Origin: Tetradesmus obliquus
Lineage: Eukaryota; Chlorophyta; Chlorophyceae; Sphaeropleales; Scenedesmaceae
Direction: 5' to 3'
Assembly: GCA_030272155.1 (NCBI GenBank)
Contig: CP126192.1
Coordinates: forward strand, 1,150,501-1,214,500
Length of the DNA stretch: 64,000 nt
Within the stretch, counting starts at the first letter, position 1. Each line of letters opens with the position of its first letter. The notes beneath the pieces were generated by a model. It was not told the DNA's origin. It searched no databases and was given only the letters and a program-made list of their open reading frames with translations. Positions 21,383 through 32,251 of this stretch are shown piece after piece. The position numbers and the translations under genes were made by a program.

Positions 21383-24300
21383 ACAGCAGTGCTGCTAGCA
21401 GCACTGCTGGCAACAGACTTTGCAGCACTGCAGCTTGTTGCTGCAGGTCCTGCTGAAGCCAGCGCAGCAGCTGCTGCTGTTGGTGCCGCTGTTGGTGCCT
21501 TCCAGGCAGCAGCGTGGTGCTTCATCACCTTGAGCAGCAGGCTGGGGTGCAGCAGCGCCTGAGGCTGGTCCAGCAAGTGCACCACACGCAGCACACGCTC
21601 AAAGACCTGCAAAGCATAACAGTCAACAACAGTTGCGTGATTGGTGCAGTGTGGCTTGCCTGATGTACCAGAGCCGACAACAAAGAGAACTCCCAATGAG
21701 ACGCCAGGGAGACAACTGTGAAATCTTGCACAGATCCTGATATTACATCCTGATCCTGAACGTGTAAGAAGATGCATCACTCGGCTGAGCTGGAGTGGCC
21801 TGTTTTTCTAATGTCAGCCACTTCATCATGGTTCTGGCAGACACACCAACATGCTCACCGCAGGGTCGTGCGCTGCTGTTTCAAACAAGCTGCTCAGGTA
21901 CCCCAGCAGCACCCCTTCCACCTTGGCCGCGGCAAGCTGCGCAACGCTGTTGCTGCCGCCCAGCCCTCCCAGTGTTACATCGTTACTAACAAAGCCTTCA
22001 AACTTGCTGTCATTGCCAACTGACAGCCGCCAGGCATCTTTTACTGTCGGCAGCACAGACCGCTGCAGCTGGTTTGGCAGTCCCTGCAGCCACCGCCTTG
22101 CATCATCGCTGCCGCTGCCGCTGCTGCTGCTGGCGAAGGGGGCGTGTTTGTTTGCGGCTGCAAAGGATGCCGGGTGGCGGGCTGCGCGCTGCAGCAGCAG
22201 CTTGTGCAGCACAGAGATCTCCTGGGCTGCTACTGTCATGCCTTGACCTGAAGGGCAGCAACACAAGCAGTCGCTGTCATCAGTCAACCGCATTCAGCCA
22301 TTGCACGCATGCGCATGCTTACGTCTGTATGAAGCCCCAATCATGGCTCCCAAGCTCGGTGAGTGAGCGCCTGGGTATGTCAAGGCTGCAGAGGGTGTGT
22401 GTGGCCACAGGCAGCGCCCCTGAGCTCCAACCCCCTACCTGGGCTCCCATGCTGTGTGCCTCTGGCCTGACACGTCACATCGCCTTGCTGTCATCATGCC
22501 TGACTTTGTTGGCGTGCCGCAGTTTGTCATGCAGGGACATATCTCAGCGTGGTGGGAACCTTTTCCAACGAAACTTCAAAGTGATTCCACACCCCACCCA
22601 CCATAGACAGGGGAGAAGGAGCAGATGGGGTCGCCCGACACCAGCAGGCCATGCGGCAGGTTGGCCTCGGCGTAGTGGCGCCAGGTGTTGCTGAGGCCGT
22701 TGAAGACTGCAGACAGCTGCTGCCAGCCCAGTGCAGGTGTGTCATTTTGCAAGGTTCAAACCCCGTATAACAGGCAGTTCATCCCCACCCACCGTAGACA
22801 GGGGAGAAGGAGCAGATGGAGTCTCCCAGCACCAGCAGTCCTTCTGGCAGGTCTATCTCCTCGTAGTGGCGCCAGGTGCTACTGAGGCCTTTGGAGACAG
22901 CAGGCGGGGCCAGCATGGTTGAGCCGGCCAGCAGGCGCCCTGGGCCTGGGTGCCACAGCCTCTGCAGAGCAGGATGCAGCAGGGCTGTAAAGACAGTAGT
23001 GCAGTGTGATAACAAAAAATGGCATGGTGGGTGACAGATCTGATTACGTGAACACTGCAGAGGGTGCGCCAGCATGGTACAGCAAGCCAGCAGGTGGCCT
23101 GAGCCAGGGTGCCACAGCCGCTGCAGAGCAGGTTACAGCAAAAATATGCAACAATAAAAAATTGTGGTATGGTGTGACAGGAGTGACAGCGGGGGGGAGG
23201 GGGGGGAGCATTGTTGAGCCGGCCAGCAGGTGCCCTGGCCCAGGGCGCCACAGATACGGCAGGACAGGATTGTACAGAAAAACCACAAGATATGTATACA
23301 GCGTGCGCAGCATTATAATGGTTGTGCTTTGTACAGCCTAATGCCTCACCTCGCGAGCAAACTGCAGCAGCTGTGCCTCGTCTCTTTCAGGGTGCACCCC
23401 CTGGTGGCCCCCTACAGATGCCATCCACAGGCCCCCCTCCAGCCTCATGATAAGGGAAAAGGTGCGCTCCGGGGGCACAGCCACTGCTGCCACGCCGTGC
23501 ACATCTGCTGCTGCCAGCCCAGCGTCGATGTGAGGGGCTAGGCGCACCAGCCTGCAGCAGGACAGCGAAACAGCAGGACAGCAGGACAGCAGGTGAGCAG
23601 GGCAGCAGGACAGCAGGATAGCAGGACAGCAGGATAGCAGGACACTGCTGCCACGCTGCTGCCGCCAGCTCAGCTTCGATGTGAGGTGCTAGAGGCACCA
23701 GCCTGCAGCAGGACAGCGGGGCGCAGCTGCCACATGAAACGTTGCAGGCCGTTGTAGACAATGCCAGCTCGCAAATACATGCGGCGAACGCGCTTTTAAA
23801 CAAACCAGTGCTGTACACGCTGCACTGGCTTGCCTGATGGCAGCCAGCCAAATAGAGCGGACACGTGCCCATTGGAAGGCGCAAGGTTTGTCTGCATGAG
23901 CAGGCGTGTTTCTTGCAGGGTCTTGCATAAGCCGGTCCACAGTCGTCTCTCAACATCCTACATAGCCTGTGTTGCAGCTGGCGCGTGACACCGTTGGCGG
24001 TGCTAAACCACGAAATGATCAGCCCCACCACACACCGTTAAACAGCATCGGGGTGCTCACCAGCCTGCGTAGCCGGTGTTGCAGCTATCAAGGCAGCTAT
24101 CAGGGCTGATGCTAGCCGCACACTGATACACTGTAATTGAAATAAGCACACACCCTCTTACAGCCGTGGGGTGCTCACCATCCTGCGTAGCCTGTGTTGC
24201 AGCTGGCACGTGACACGCGCGGCCGCTGCAGGCCTGCAGCAGCCAGCCAGCCAGGCAGTGGCGAGCCGCGCCCGCTGCAGTCCACTACCAAGCAGGCAGG

Positions 24301-27099
24301 CAGCTGGCTGCCGTCATCCAGCACCACACCTGCAAGCAACACAGCGCCTTTTACTTCACAATCATGCAGTCAAAACATTTCCAACACTTTGACAGCACAT
24401 TGGTGATCTTCGCTCACAGATTTCGAAGCGGGGAACAAATCAGCTCGTATAAGTTGCTGTAGAGGATAGGGCAACAGGATGAGGCAAGCCAGCCAGGCAG
24501 CGGCAAGCCGCGCCCGCTGCAGTCCACCAGTAGGCAGGCAGGCAGTTGGCTGCCATCATCAGGCACCACACCTGCACGTAACACATCTTGTTTGCTAGGT
24601 CAGCGTGCAACCCACATTGTTTGGGTTGGAGGCATGTTGGCTTTTTAAAAAGTATAGTCATACTAGCTTGTACAAGCTGTTGTGTCGAGGGTGCGGGAAG
24701 AGCCACTAGTAACACATCTTGTTTGCTAGGTCAGCGTGCAACCCACGTTGTTTGGGTTGGAGGCATGTTAGCCTTTTATAAAGTATGGTCATACTAGCTT
24801 GTACAAGCTGTTGTGTCGAGGGTGCGGGAAGAGCCACTAGTAAAAATTGAGCCAGCATGGCTTTCCATGCTGGGTGTGAGAAACAGCTCAAAGCACTCTT
24901 GCCGCTGACTCACCAGTCACAGCAGCCTCCTTGCTGCTGCTGCTGTTGCTGCTCTTGCGCAGCCCCTCCAACACAAGCCCAGCAGCCGTGGCCCCGTACT
25001 GGATGCTCACTCGCTCATTCTCAGTCACCAGCTGCCTGGCAGTGCTCTCCAGCAACTGCCTGATCACAGCAGAGGCATGACAAGACAGCAGCAACAGGAC
25101 AAGCTACCATGGTACCTTCACTGCCTTGAGACTGCAGGCGCACAGAAACCAGGGTGATCAAAGCAGGTTAGCCAGATGATGGGGGCTGGGCGCCACAAGT
25201 TGATTCATAGCACAACAGCATCAGCAGCTTGGCAGCATACCACCTCAGCAGCGGTTCCATACCACTACATCTGTCCATAACTTGGGGCACGCTAGGGCTT
25301 GATCGGTAAGAAGATGAGGCTGACGTTGACATGATGATGACAGCTGCTGTGCATTGCAGCACAAGGCATGCTGCTGTCGCTGCATCACCTGGAGCATGCT
25401 GCTGTCAGGACCGGCTCCCTGCTGTGTTCAGCACGTGCCCAGGGCCGCAGCCCTGTTGTAGGGTGGAAGAACATGAACTGGCGCAGCATGTCCACGATGT
25501 TGCCGCCAGCAGCGCGCAGGGCAGGGACGTACCTGCAGCAGCAGCAGCGGCAGCAGCAGCAGCAGTAACAGTGGAAGCTGGCAGCAGTGGCGTGCTGGAA
25601 AGAGCACATACCTAACCCGCTCGATTTATCCACTGGCTAAGAACGTCTCAGCAAGCTTTTGCAAGACACAGCATGCAGTGCAGCATTGCACGTGAAGTGT
25701 CTGAGGGCAGTGGTGTCAGCATGTGGCTTGTCGGCTGAAGTCCTGGCAGTCAACAGCCAGCAGTAGGTTCGCTGTCAGCTGAGACAGCCCATGTGCCAAC
25801 TACGCTTGGCATTGCAGGTCATGAAGTACACGCAGAGGTACCTGCAGGACAAGTGTGGTATACTAAGTGTGCTGTTGCACCGCAGGTTACTAACATTTCA
25901 CATGCGCTGTGCGGCGCACCTGCCATTGAAGATGCTGTCGAAGGTGCGGAGGCCTTGTGCTGTCATGGCATGGATTTGGTTGTACTGCAGTAGCAGATAG
26001 CAGCACAACTGGTGTCAGGCTGGCCAGCACTCTGCCAGTGATGACATACACTGTACCAGTGACTACAAAGAGTGTGCATCCTCCAGTTGTTTGCATGACA
26101 AGTGAGTAAAGCTGCTTAGTGACAACAGCCCGTCCAGGTATGCCTTGAAATGAGAGGATTTGAGCGGCATGCGCCAAGATGTTGCAGTGCAGGGCAGTGC
26201 CATTGGCATAGGAAAGGTACTGTAGCTACCGGCAGATGGATGCCGCTGCAGCAGCGTGGGCGGTCTCAGCATGGCGGCTGGGCTTCAAGTGCTTGTGGTC
26301 ACGTGGGGGAGGTGTGGTTAAACAGCTTGTGGTTGTGCTCAGGTGCTGCAGTTGCACACAGTTTGGTGTTGTGGCTAAGAGGGCAAGGGATACATGCAAC
26401 TGACATGCAACACGGTCCACCAAAGTTTTGGTTATCCACAAGTTATCAGCGGCAGCACTTCTACCGGTGTTGGAATCCAGTCCCGGCGGCCATGGCAGCA
26501 GCACCCACTGCAAGTGAGTGCAACAGCCAGTATGGTTGCATGACAGTTGTGTCACCATCTGATGGAGTTCGGGCAGGGCCAGATTGCGCCACCAACAGCA
26601 GAGCATGGCACCCATGAGTCATGCGCGGCATTGCCATCCCCACTAGTACTGCCCCCTACGCATGACACTTTTCTCTGGGTATGGCACACCTGAGAGACTC
26701 CTCGCCGCGCACGCTTGTCCTGCAGGGCAGATGGACAGTGTACAGCAGGTGAAAAACAGCCAATGTGCTGTGGATGCGCGCTTGGGCAGCGGATGTTCCA
26801 CCAGTTGTTGGCTGCATCGTTAGGGAGGGATGGCTGTGCAATGCAGGCAAAATTTGCAGAACTTTGCAGGAACTAGCCTGATAGCCTTATTGCTCAGCTT
26901 GAAGCGTTTCTTGATTCTACCATCGCACCTTGCACATGTCGACGGCAGAGCCTCCACTTGCGGGTTGGAGATTGTCTCGCTCCAGCAGCAGCACCTTGTC
27001 AAAGTGGCTGCTGAGCATCTGGCTGCAGGCCAAGCCTGCCATGCCGCTGCCGATAACCACGGCTTGCAGTGGACTGCGTAAAGCAGTCTCCATCTGCAC
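21163..27099 (-). CDS. FAD-dependent oxidoreductase (flavoprotein monooxygenase/epoxidase-like)
   Basis: Ten exons with perfectly matching phases: 27099-26929, 26719-26690, 25984-25920, 25532-25389, 25059-24914, 24329-24179, 23551-23350, 22961-22793, 22247-21859 and 21606-21163 (636 residues). The start holds the Rossmann ADP-binding fold 'AVVIGSGMAGLACSQML...VLLLERD', then 'ARRGVSQ/YNQIHAM', 'SRQLLESTARQL', the GxxxxD-like strand 'LVVDCSGRGSPLPGWL', 'MRLEGGLWMASVGGHQGVHP', the second FAD motif 'GLLVLGDSICSFSPVY/GQGM' and 'VFERVLRVVHLLD'. These match, in order, the single-component flavin oxidoreductases of bacteria and algae (LasC/FAD-dependent type). Substrate unknown. Extra, partly decayed copies of several of these exons lie in its introns (see repeats). 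Confidence 0.8.
22602..22706 (-). repeat. Second copy of the 'ICSFSPVYG' exon
   Basis: Begins after CTGCAG as FNGLSNTWRHYAEANLPHGL and continues 'LVSGDPICSFSPVYG' with the same TATG/GTGGGT donor as exon 22961-22793. It is 105 bp, phase 1 to phase 1, so it can be included after or skipped from the main transcript without breaking frame. Confidence 0.75.
23050..23270 (-). repeat. Two truncated copies of the start of oxidoreductase exon 8
   Basis: Copies at about 23120-23050 (RLWHPGSGHLLACCTML) and about 23265-23205 (YLWRPGPGHLLAGSTML) repeat the first 60 bp of exon 22961-22793 (RLWHPGPGRLLAGSTML). The lower-coordinate one keeps a CTGCAG acceptor; the other lacks a nearby AG acceptor. Confidence 0.7.
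23565..23710 (-). repeat. Truncated copy of the oxidoreductase exon 7 plus AGCAGGAC/AGCAGGAT minisatellite
   Basis: About 23640-23710 repeats the start of exon 23551-23350 (LVPLAPHIEAELAAAA versus LVRLAPHIDAGLAAAD), including the acceptor. It then runs into a tandem array of about 10-bp units (agcaggacagcaggatagc) at 23565-23645 that replaces the rest of the exon. Confidence 0.7.
23951..24092 (-). repeat. Two extra copies of the 'SCNTGYAG' exon end
   Basis: Segments 24051-24092 and 23951-23993 repeat the 3' end of exon 24329-24179. The first (DSCNTGYAGW) keeps the GTGAGC donor. The second (VSRASCNTGYVGC) has TTGAGA where the donor should be, so it is probably dead. Confidence 0.7.
24475..24571 (-). 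repeat. Extra copy of the oxidoreductase 'DCSGRG' exon
   Basis: Reads GVVPDDGSQLPACL, LVDCSGRGLPLPGWLA after a proper CAG acceptor at 24572, parallel to the exon at 24329-24179. After WLA it diverges and lacks the 'SCNTGYAG' strand and its donor. Order on the minus strand puts this copy first. Confidence 0.75.
24578..24842. repeat. Two tandem copies of a 131-bp intronic unit
   Basis: Positions 24578-24708 and 24709 to about 24840 match almost perfectly, from 'gtaacacatcttgtttgcta' to 'gagccactag', with a handful of substitutions. They lie in the oxidoreductase intron between the 'SRQLLE' exon and the first copy of the 'DCSGRG' exon. Confidence 0.9.
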
Positions 27100-27765
27100 G
27101 GACGCGGTTTGGCGATGGTACTGCCAGAGGCTACCTAGTATTCTGTTGCCTCCTGCGAGCGGTTAAGCGTTACGCTTGGCACAAGACCGCTTGTGTGAAA
27201 CAGGGAGTGTTGCAACGCGTGCTTAACAACGCCCAAACAATGACAGGAAGGTGACGGGTCATCAGAAGGTCACTTGAAGGCCAGAGTGTGAACCAACAAC
27301 AGAAGCCACAGGGGCCACCTTCACTTGCTGGTCACAATTTCGATCTTTGCCATACACATCTCGGCATCCTGTTCAGCGGCACGGCAAACGAGCCTTCTGC
27401 ATCACCTCGCCCGACCACTCACCACAGCATGCAGTACATATGTTGCTGCTTCCGCTGCTGCAGCTGATATTGTTGGATGTCGCCAGAGTCCAATTAACAC
27501 CAAGAAGGGTGCACCTGCAAGCACGCCCGGCAGCCAGCGGCAATCCAGCAAGGCTCAGCAGCATGCCATGATGGTGCAGCTGCCACATGTAGCATGCACG
27601 CCAAACAGAGCTCCCCACACCAACGCAATGTGCATGTAAAGCCAGTGCATGGTGTAATATGTTTGCAAGACGATGGAGGCGCAAACGCGATGCCATGACC
27701 GTGATGTGTTGCTGTGTGACAACTGATTAATCAAAATATTTGGTGTTCAGTGCTGCTGCTGCAGA

Positions 27766-27831
<66 letters not shown>

Positions 27832-28311
27832 GTGAAGACAGCTCAGCCAGCAGTACCCTTGTGTGATTGGGGACAGTGCAAGCCCACGATCTAGAATTTC
27901 ACCCATCGACTCACCCACCTTCACTCGCTTTGTCGGGACGGGCATTGGCAATGGCAGAACCTCATCGCCATTCACCATTAACACGCCCCTTGACCGGTAC
28001 CGGTCAGTGGTACCAGTGCACTGGTACAGGCCGCTTGTCACGATCTCGATCTTTGCGAATTGACGCGCCCACCTCCGCCCTCTCCAGTTTAGAAGAGGGG
28101 CAATAACTTGATAGCTTTTGTTTGACAATATGCATCGCACCCAACGACGAGTCATCTGGAGCGATAAGGGCGAACGGGTGATAAAGTAGGAAAGAATTCA
28201 TGGTTGATGCATTGGCTGGCCTAACATGAGCACGGAGTGAAGCTGACCATCGTCCTGTGCTCAGATGGTTCAACAAGCCTGCATTGACTGCTCATTGCAC
28301 CAGCCCACCCC
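27100..28311. other. Spacer with adjacent palindromes and a CTG run; no gene seen
   Basis: Upstream of the oxidoreductase and left of the CACTA-like element. It holds a (CTG)n run at 27768-27832, two neighbouring perfect palindromes at 27991-28027, and an imperfect direct repeat ('cgatctttg' context) at about 27335 and 28045. The 142-codon minus frame at 27727-28155 is mainly the triplet run and is not supported. Confidence 0.4.
27991..28027. repeat. Two adjacent perfect palindromes
   Basis: tgaccggtaccggtca (16 bp, 27991-28006) and gtaccagtgcactggtac (18 bp, 28010-28027) are each exact inverted repeats with no spacer and sit 3 bp apart. Confidence 0.85.
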
Positions 28312-31039
28312 CACTATGGTCACCGAGATGTCCAGCTGCATGTCCAGGCATGTCCAGTTGCATGGTGTGCAACTGGACATGCCATGTGGCATGTCCAGTG
28401 TGAGACTGGACATGGCCATGTCCAGCATGCTGCTGGACATCGAGTAGGTGACTGGACACGATACTGGACACGGCAATTGGACTTTCATAAACTGCCTATT
28501 ACCGTTATATCAAACGTATTTGATGCAGTAAACAAGTGTTCGCGGCAGGACAGCAATGTCGAGGTGCTTGGGTTGGCGCCCTCGACCCCCTGTACCAAGT
28601 CACTGCAGCTGCAACTGCCAAGTGGGCAAGTGACCCATGGGCTGTAACACAATCAGCATGTAGCTGCTGCAATACAAACAGAATCTGGCAGCTGCTGCAA
28701 TCACAACAACATCAACAGCACGCAGCTGCTGCATGACAGCAAAGGCACCCAGCTGCTGCAATCACAACATAAGCAGTGAGGACACCACGCGGAACAGCTG
28801 CCAAGAACTGCATTGACAAGATTGCGTCTCTACCACTTGTACAGATGATGCCTATGCCAACTGCATTCACTGTGCATCCTGTTGCAGGCAGCGCCAGCAC
28901 AGCAATGCACCAGCTGCCACTACCGCTGCATGCCACCATCTGCCAACGAAAACATACAAGTTCCAGCAGCTGCTGATCGCGCACTGGTGTCTGCGTAGCC
29001 GGCATCAACTGCGAGTTGGCATGCTGCCACTGCCTGCATTGATCACAAGTGTAGCGGTTGTTTCAAAGAACACCCCTGCAGCAGTGCAGCAGAAACAGAG
29101 CAGCTGCACTTACATTTGCATGCTGCAGCGTAGGATGTGGCACTTGTTGAGGTTGGCGTTATCTCAATCAAGGTCTGGGCCAACCGGCGTTTGCGCGTTG
29201 ATTGGCGCCCGCCATGCACCACTACATGCAGCACTACAGAGCAGCAGCATCTGCGCCAACATAATCGCTGCCACTGAATCGCACATATTAGGCAGACTGC
29301 TTGCAATGCCACACCGCTCAAGCTCACCAGGAAGTGCATCAGCCATGCCACGCTGCCGGAAAGTCGGCCCCTGTGTCTCTATAGGGAAGGTCTGCGCACC
29401 AACAGAGGTCTCATGTCTACATCACAATGGTGGTCTCCAAGCAGGCTGTCTGCTGCTGCATTAAATACAGTGGCGCCATGCTGACTGCAATCAAGTAGGA
29501 CCCATGCACGCAGGAAGTACAAGCTGGATGGGTGGCGCGCACACCACATGGAGGGCATTGCGAGCAAGTATGGTGTGTGTGAAATGCGTCGCAAGCACGT
29601 TCCACATTATGCAACTGCTGGCCTGCTGGCCATGCTGTCTGCTGCGTGCGCATGTTCATGCACGCGTTGCCAAGAATGATCATGACAAGCCCTGCAGCAA
29701 GCGGCATGCTCTTGATTGGGAGAGCTGTCACTTCACAGCAGCAGCAGCAGTAGCAGCAGCTGTAACCTGCTACCTGTTAGGTTCTAACGTTTTCGTTATT
29801 CTGACCTACCTGTGATTCTGGGAGACGGGCAGCTGACAGGAGCCTGCACCCAGCAGCAGCAGCAACGCAGGTGACACACAACTGCACCTGTGGACAACCT
29901 GCATGCACCCAGCCTCTACAGCTGACATAGCACGGCTGATGCTGCTGTACCTGAAACTGATCTTGATCTGGTGATGGTGTGATCATTCCTGCGACAGTAC
30001 TGCTGCACTGCTGCAACTGTAGCTGCTGCTGCTGCTGCTGCTGCTGTGAGCTGGGCGCCCTAGCAGCTGCAGGGCTGGGTGCTGTCGCTTCAGCCGCTGC
30101 TGATCTGGGTAAGAGTCGCTCACCATGTCATCAAAGTATCAAGATAAGCAGTAGCAGCTCCATGCGCTTGCTACAGCATTGAAATCCTGCAGGATCAACC
30201 TTGCAGCTGCATAGTGCTTCAAGGACTGCTGCTGCTCAATGAGCAGGCGTCTGCAGCCTCACAAACGCCCAATAACCGCATTGATCTGTTGTCATTCATT
30301 AACGCTTTCAGCGATGGTCTCTGCCAGTGGACACGAGCTTGCAGTCTGTTTCAGCCCCGTGCACCATATGCAACGCAGCAGCAGTGCGCGACACAGGTGC
30401 GATCGCTGTAATGCTTCAGCATTAATCATATTGATCATCATTGGCAGCTGTTTGCTTACCAGTAGACGAACAGTTCACGAGCGTATGCCATCTGACCATT
30501 TTGTATTTTAAAAAGTGACACACCTTGCAGCAGCGCGCAATGGGGCTGTACGGGCCACTAAACTTACCGTAATAGAACTAAACGATGTGTTTGGAAAGGC
30601 TGCTGCTTCGGTAGCGGGAGAAAGTCGTGCAATGCTGTAGTGACATGCTGATCATCGCCTTGAGGCGCTGTCGTGCCATAAGACACCATAAATGCTGCTT
30701 TATATGATGATTTTGTGCTCTATCGCACGCTTAAGCGTGAATATCAAGCCGGTGTTGACGTGATATCGACAAACCCTACAGCAAGCCCATGGGCTGGCCA
30801 GCTGACGTGCTGGCTGTTCAGCGACACAGTATAAGCGTCATACATGCAACAACACCTACTTGCGGCGTTTCAGCCGGGTATCGTGCCGTACAACGCATCA
30901 GCAGCAGCACATGTCCAGTTGCAGGCAGACTGCCAGTCCAGTGGACCTGCAACTGGACATGCAAACCCACCAACTGGACACGATTTGGTGCCACTGGACA
31001 TGCCTGGACATGCAGCTGGACATCTCGGTGACCATAGTG
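28312..31039. mobile_element. CACTA-like non-autonomous DNA transposon (2728 bp)
   Basis: The left end (28312) begins CACTATGGTCACCGAGATG and the right end (31039) is its exact reverse complement. The terminal inverted repeat is perfect for 47 bp. Inside both ends the heptamer TGTCCAG/CTGGACA recurs many times (28329-28480 and 30910-31022), like the subterminal repeats of En/Spm elements. Both sides are flanked by CCC, consistent with a 3-bp target duplication, although the left context is C-rich. I see no transposase (TNP2/DDE) frame. Exon-like membrane-protein segments on the minus strand lie inside (29580-29731, 28780-28960), so it may have captured host DNA, or the boundary model may be wrong (see findings). 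Confidence 0.65.
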
Positions 31040-31135
31040 CCCATCCCGCGTACGAGCCTAAGCCTGCCTGATCTCGAGTTGCTGTTGAGACCAACCGACG
31101 ATCTTCGTGCGCGAAGCCGAGCGTTGTTCAGCAAA

Positions 31136-32251
31136 ATGGCAGGTATGGAGGCGCGACCCTGAATGCAGCTGTGTCAACACGAGCGCTACCATACATTCAC
31201 GACTCTATCTGCTGCATCTTGCCATGCCAGGCAAGCAGCAGCCGATAGCCACGCGTGCTGTTCTTTTCAATTTATGCCTCTTTTTCTGGCTCTTTTGACG
31301 ACGGTAATGGCGTGCACAGGCGTCAACGTGCCAAACAAACTATCTACCCATACTCAGGGCCCGCAGCACACCAGCAGGGCTGCTACGGTGAGCAATTTCG
31401 CCTGAGATAGGTGGCAGCGCCAGTGGAACAGCTTGTTGCCCAGCCACGAAGCCTACTCCTGCTGTCTGGTGAGGCAGCCGCTGCTGTTCTGGCTCCAGCT
31501 TCAGCCTAACACCGTGTTAAGCTACAGGGGCCCTGTATGTGCACACTGCAGTGCAGTGACGGCAGTTGCAGTGACTGCACGCAGAACCAGGCAGTGATTT
31601 TACCAACAATGTTTCTATGTTACCACCCATACCATCGCTAGACGCCATCGTCGACTTGGCTCTACTCACCATGGATGATAACATCTGCAAAGGTGGCTGT
31701 CAGTGAGCCGATAGGATGCCCAAGGTTCCCAAACTGACAAGCTCCTGTACATGTCAGGGTTAACCCTGCAGCGACGTTGCTGCTGAGATGTATCCTGGTC
31801 ACTGGCAAGTATTTCGGTGGCAAAAAGCCCATTATTGCACCGGCCACATGATATAGATACATACGCCATAACCTCTGCCAGGGCCTTCGACCAGCCAGGC
31901 ACGCAAACCCTGCACACCCTTCATCCAGCGCGTTACGCAGCACAGGAGATGTGCCAAGCACATGTGCATCCTGCAGCAGCTTGCACTGAGTAGTGCTGCT
32001 GCTCCTGGCCTGCTGCTGCTGCTGCTGCTGCTGCTGCGGGGCTGCAGGTGCCCCTGACAGAGCGTGCAGGGTATGTGGTGATGGCGCACCGCACGGAGAT
32101 GCACGTTGCCCCTGTGGAGAGCCTGCAGGCGCAGCAGGGCCAGACCGGCGCCATGCGCACGGGCGAGCGCCTGGACATCACCACCAACGACGTGCTCTGC
32201 CTGGAGCCTAAGGACCACAAGATCAACAGGGGCGGCTGTTCCATTCTGTGA
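31136..32251 (+). CDS. Tandem paralogue of the CBM20 gene lacking the CBM20 core, with CaaX end
   Basis: Three exons splice in phase: 31136-31142 (ATGGCAG), 31320-31387 and 32048-32251, giving a 92-residue protein. The first two exons parallel those of the gene at 34639 (MAGVNVPNKLS... versus MAGVHMPSKLS...), with the same 7-nt first exon and the same ACG/GTGAGC donor; the homology continues about 60 bp upstream of the ATG. The last exon (VPLTERAGYVVMAHRTEMHV, 'PVESLQAQQGQTGAMRTGER') parallels the other gene's last exon (VPVKDRAGHMVLTYHLDV). The three middle exons carrying the starch-binding domain are absent. The C-terminus is GGCSIL, a CaaX motif absent from the paralogue. It may be a functional shortened gene or a decaying one. 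Confidence 0.55.
31670..31970 (-). CDS. Orphan exon resembling an auxin-efflux-carrier (AEC/PILS) type transporter
   Basis: Open segment after a CTGCAG acceptor, reading 'GAIMGFLPPKYLPVTRIHL', then 'LTCTGACQFGNLGHPIGSLT' and 'ADVIIHG' before a GTGAGT donor (phase 0 to phase 1). The hydrophobic stretch with a GN-x-G/GNLG motif recalls mid-protein helices of AEC/PIN-like carriers. Further minus-strand segments in the right order follow: 'GLVMIILGNACMNM' (about 29700) and 'VNAVGIGIICTSG...FLAAVPRGVLTAYVV' (about 28900). I could not join them by splice phase. It lies antisense within the intron of the first CBM20-family copy. Confidence 0.3.

Noticed and set aside
22740..22780. tRNA-like B-box 'ggttcaaacc'
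   Set aside because: No matching A-box, acceptor stem or anticodon arm could be folded around it, and it lies in an intron between duplicated exons.
27727..28155. 142-codon minus-strand frame
   Set aside because: Half of it is the CTG run read as Ala; the rest has no partner exon or family resemblance.
29164..29731. NIPA-type magnesium transporter resemblance inside the element
   Set aside because: Only one short hydrophobic motif fits; the AEC-like order of segments explains more, and even that is weak.
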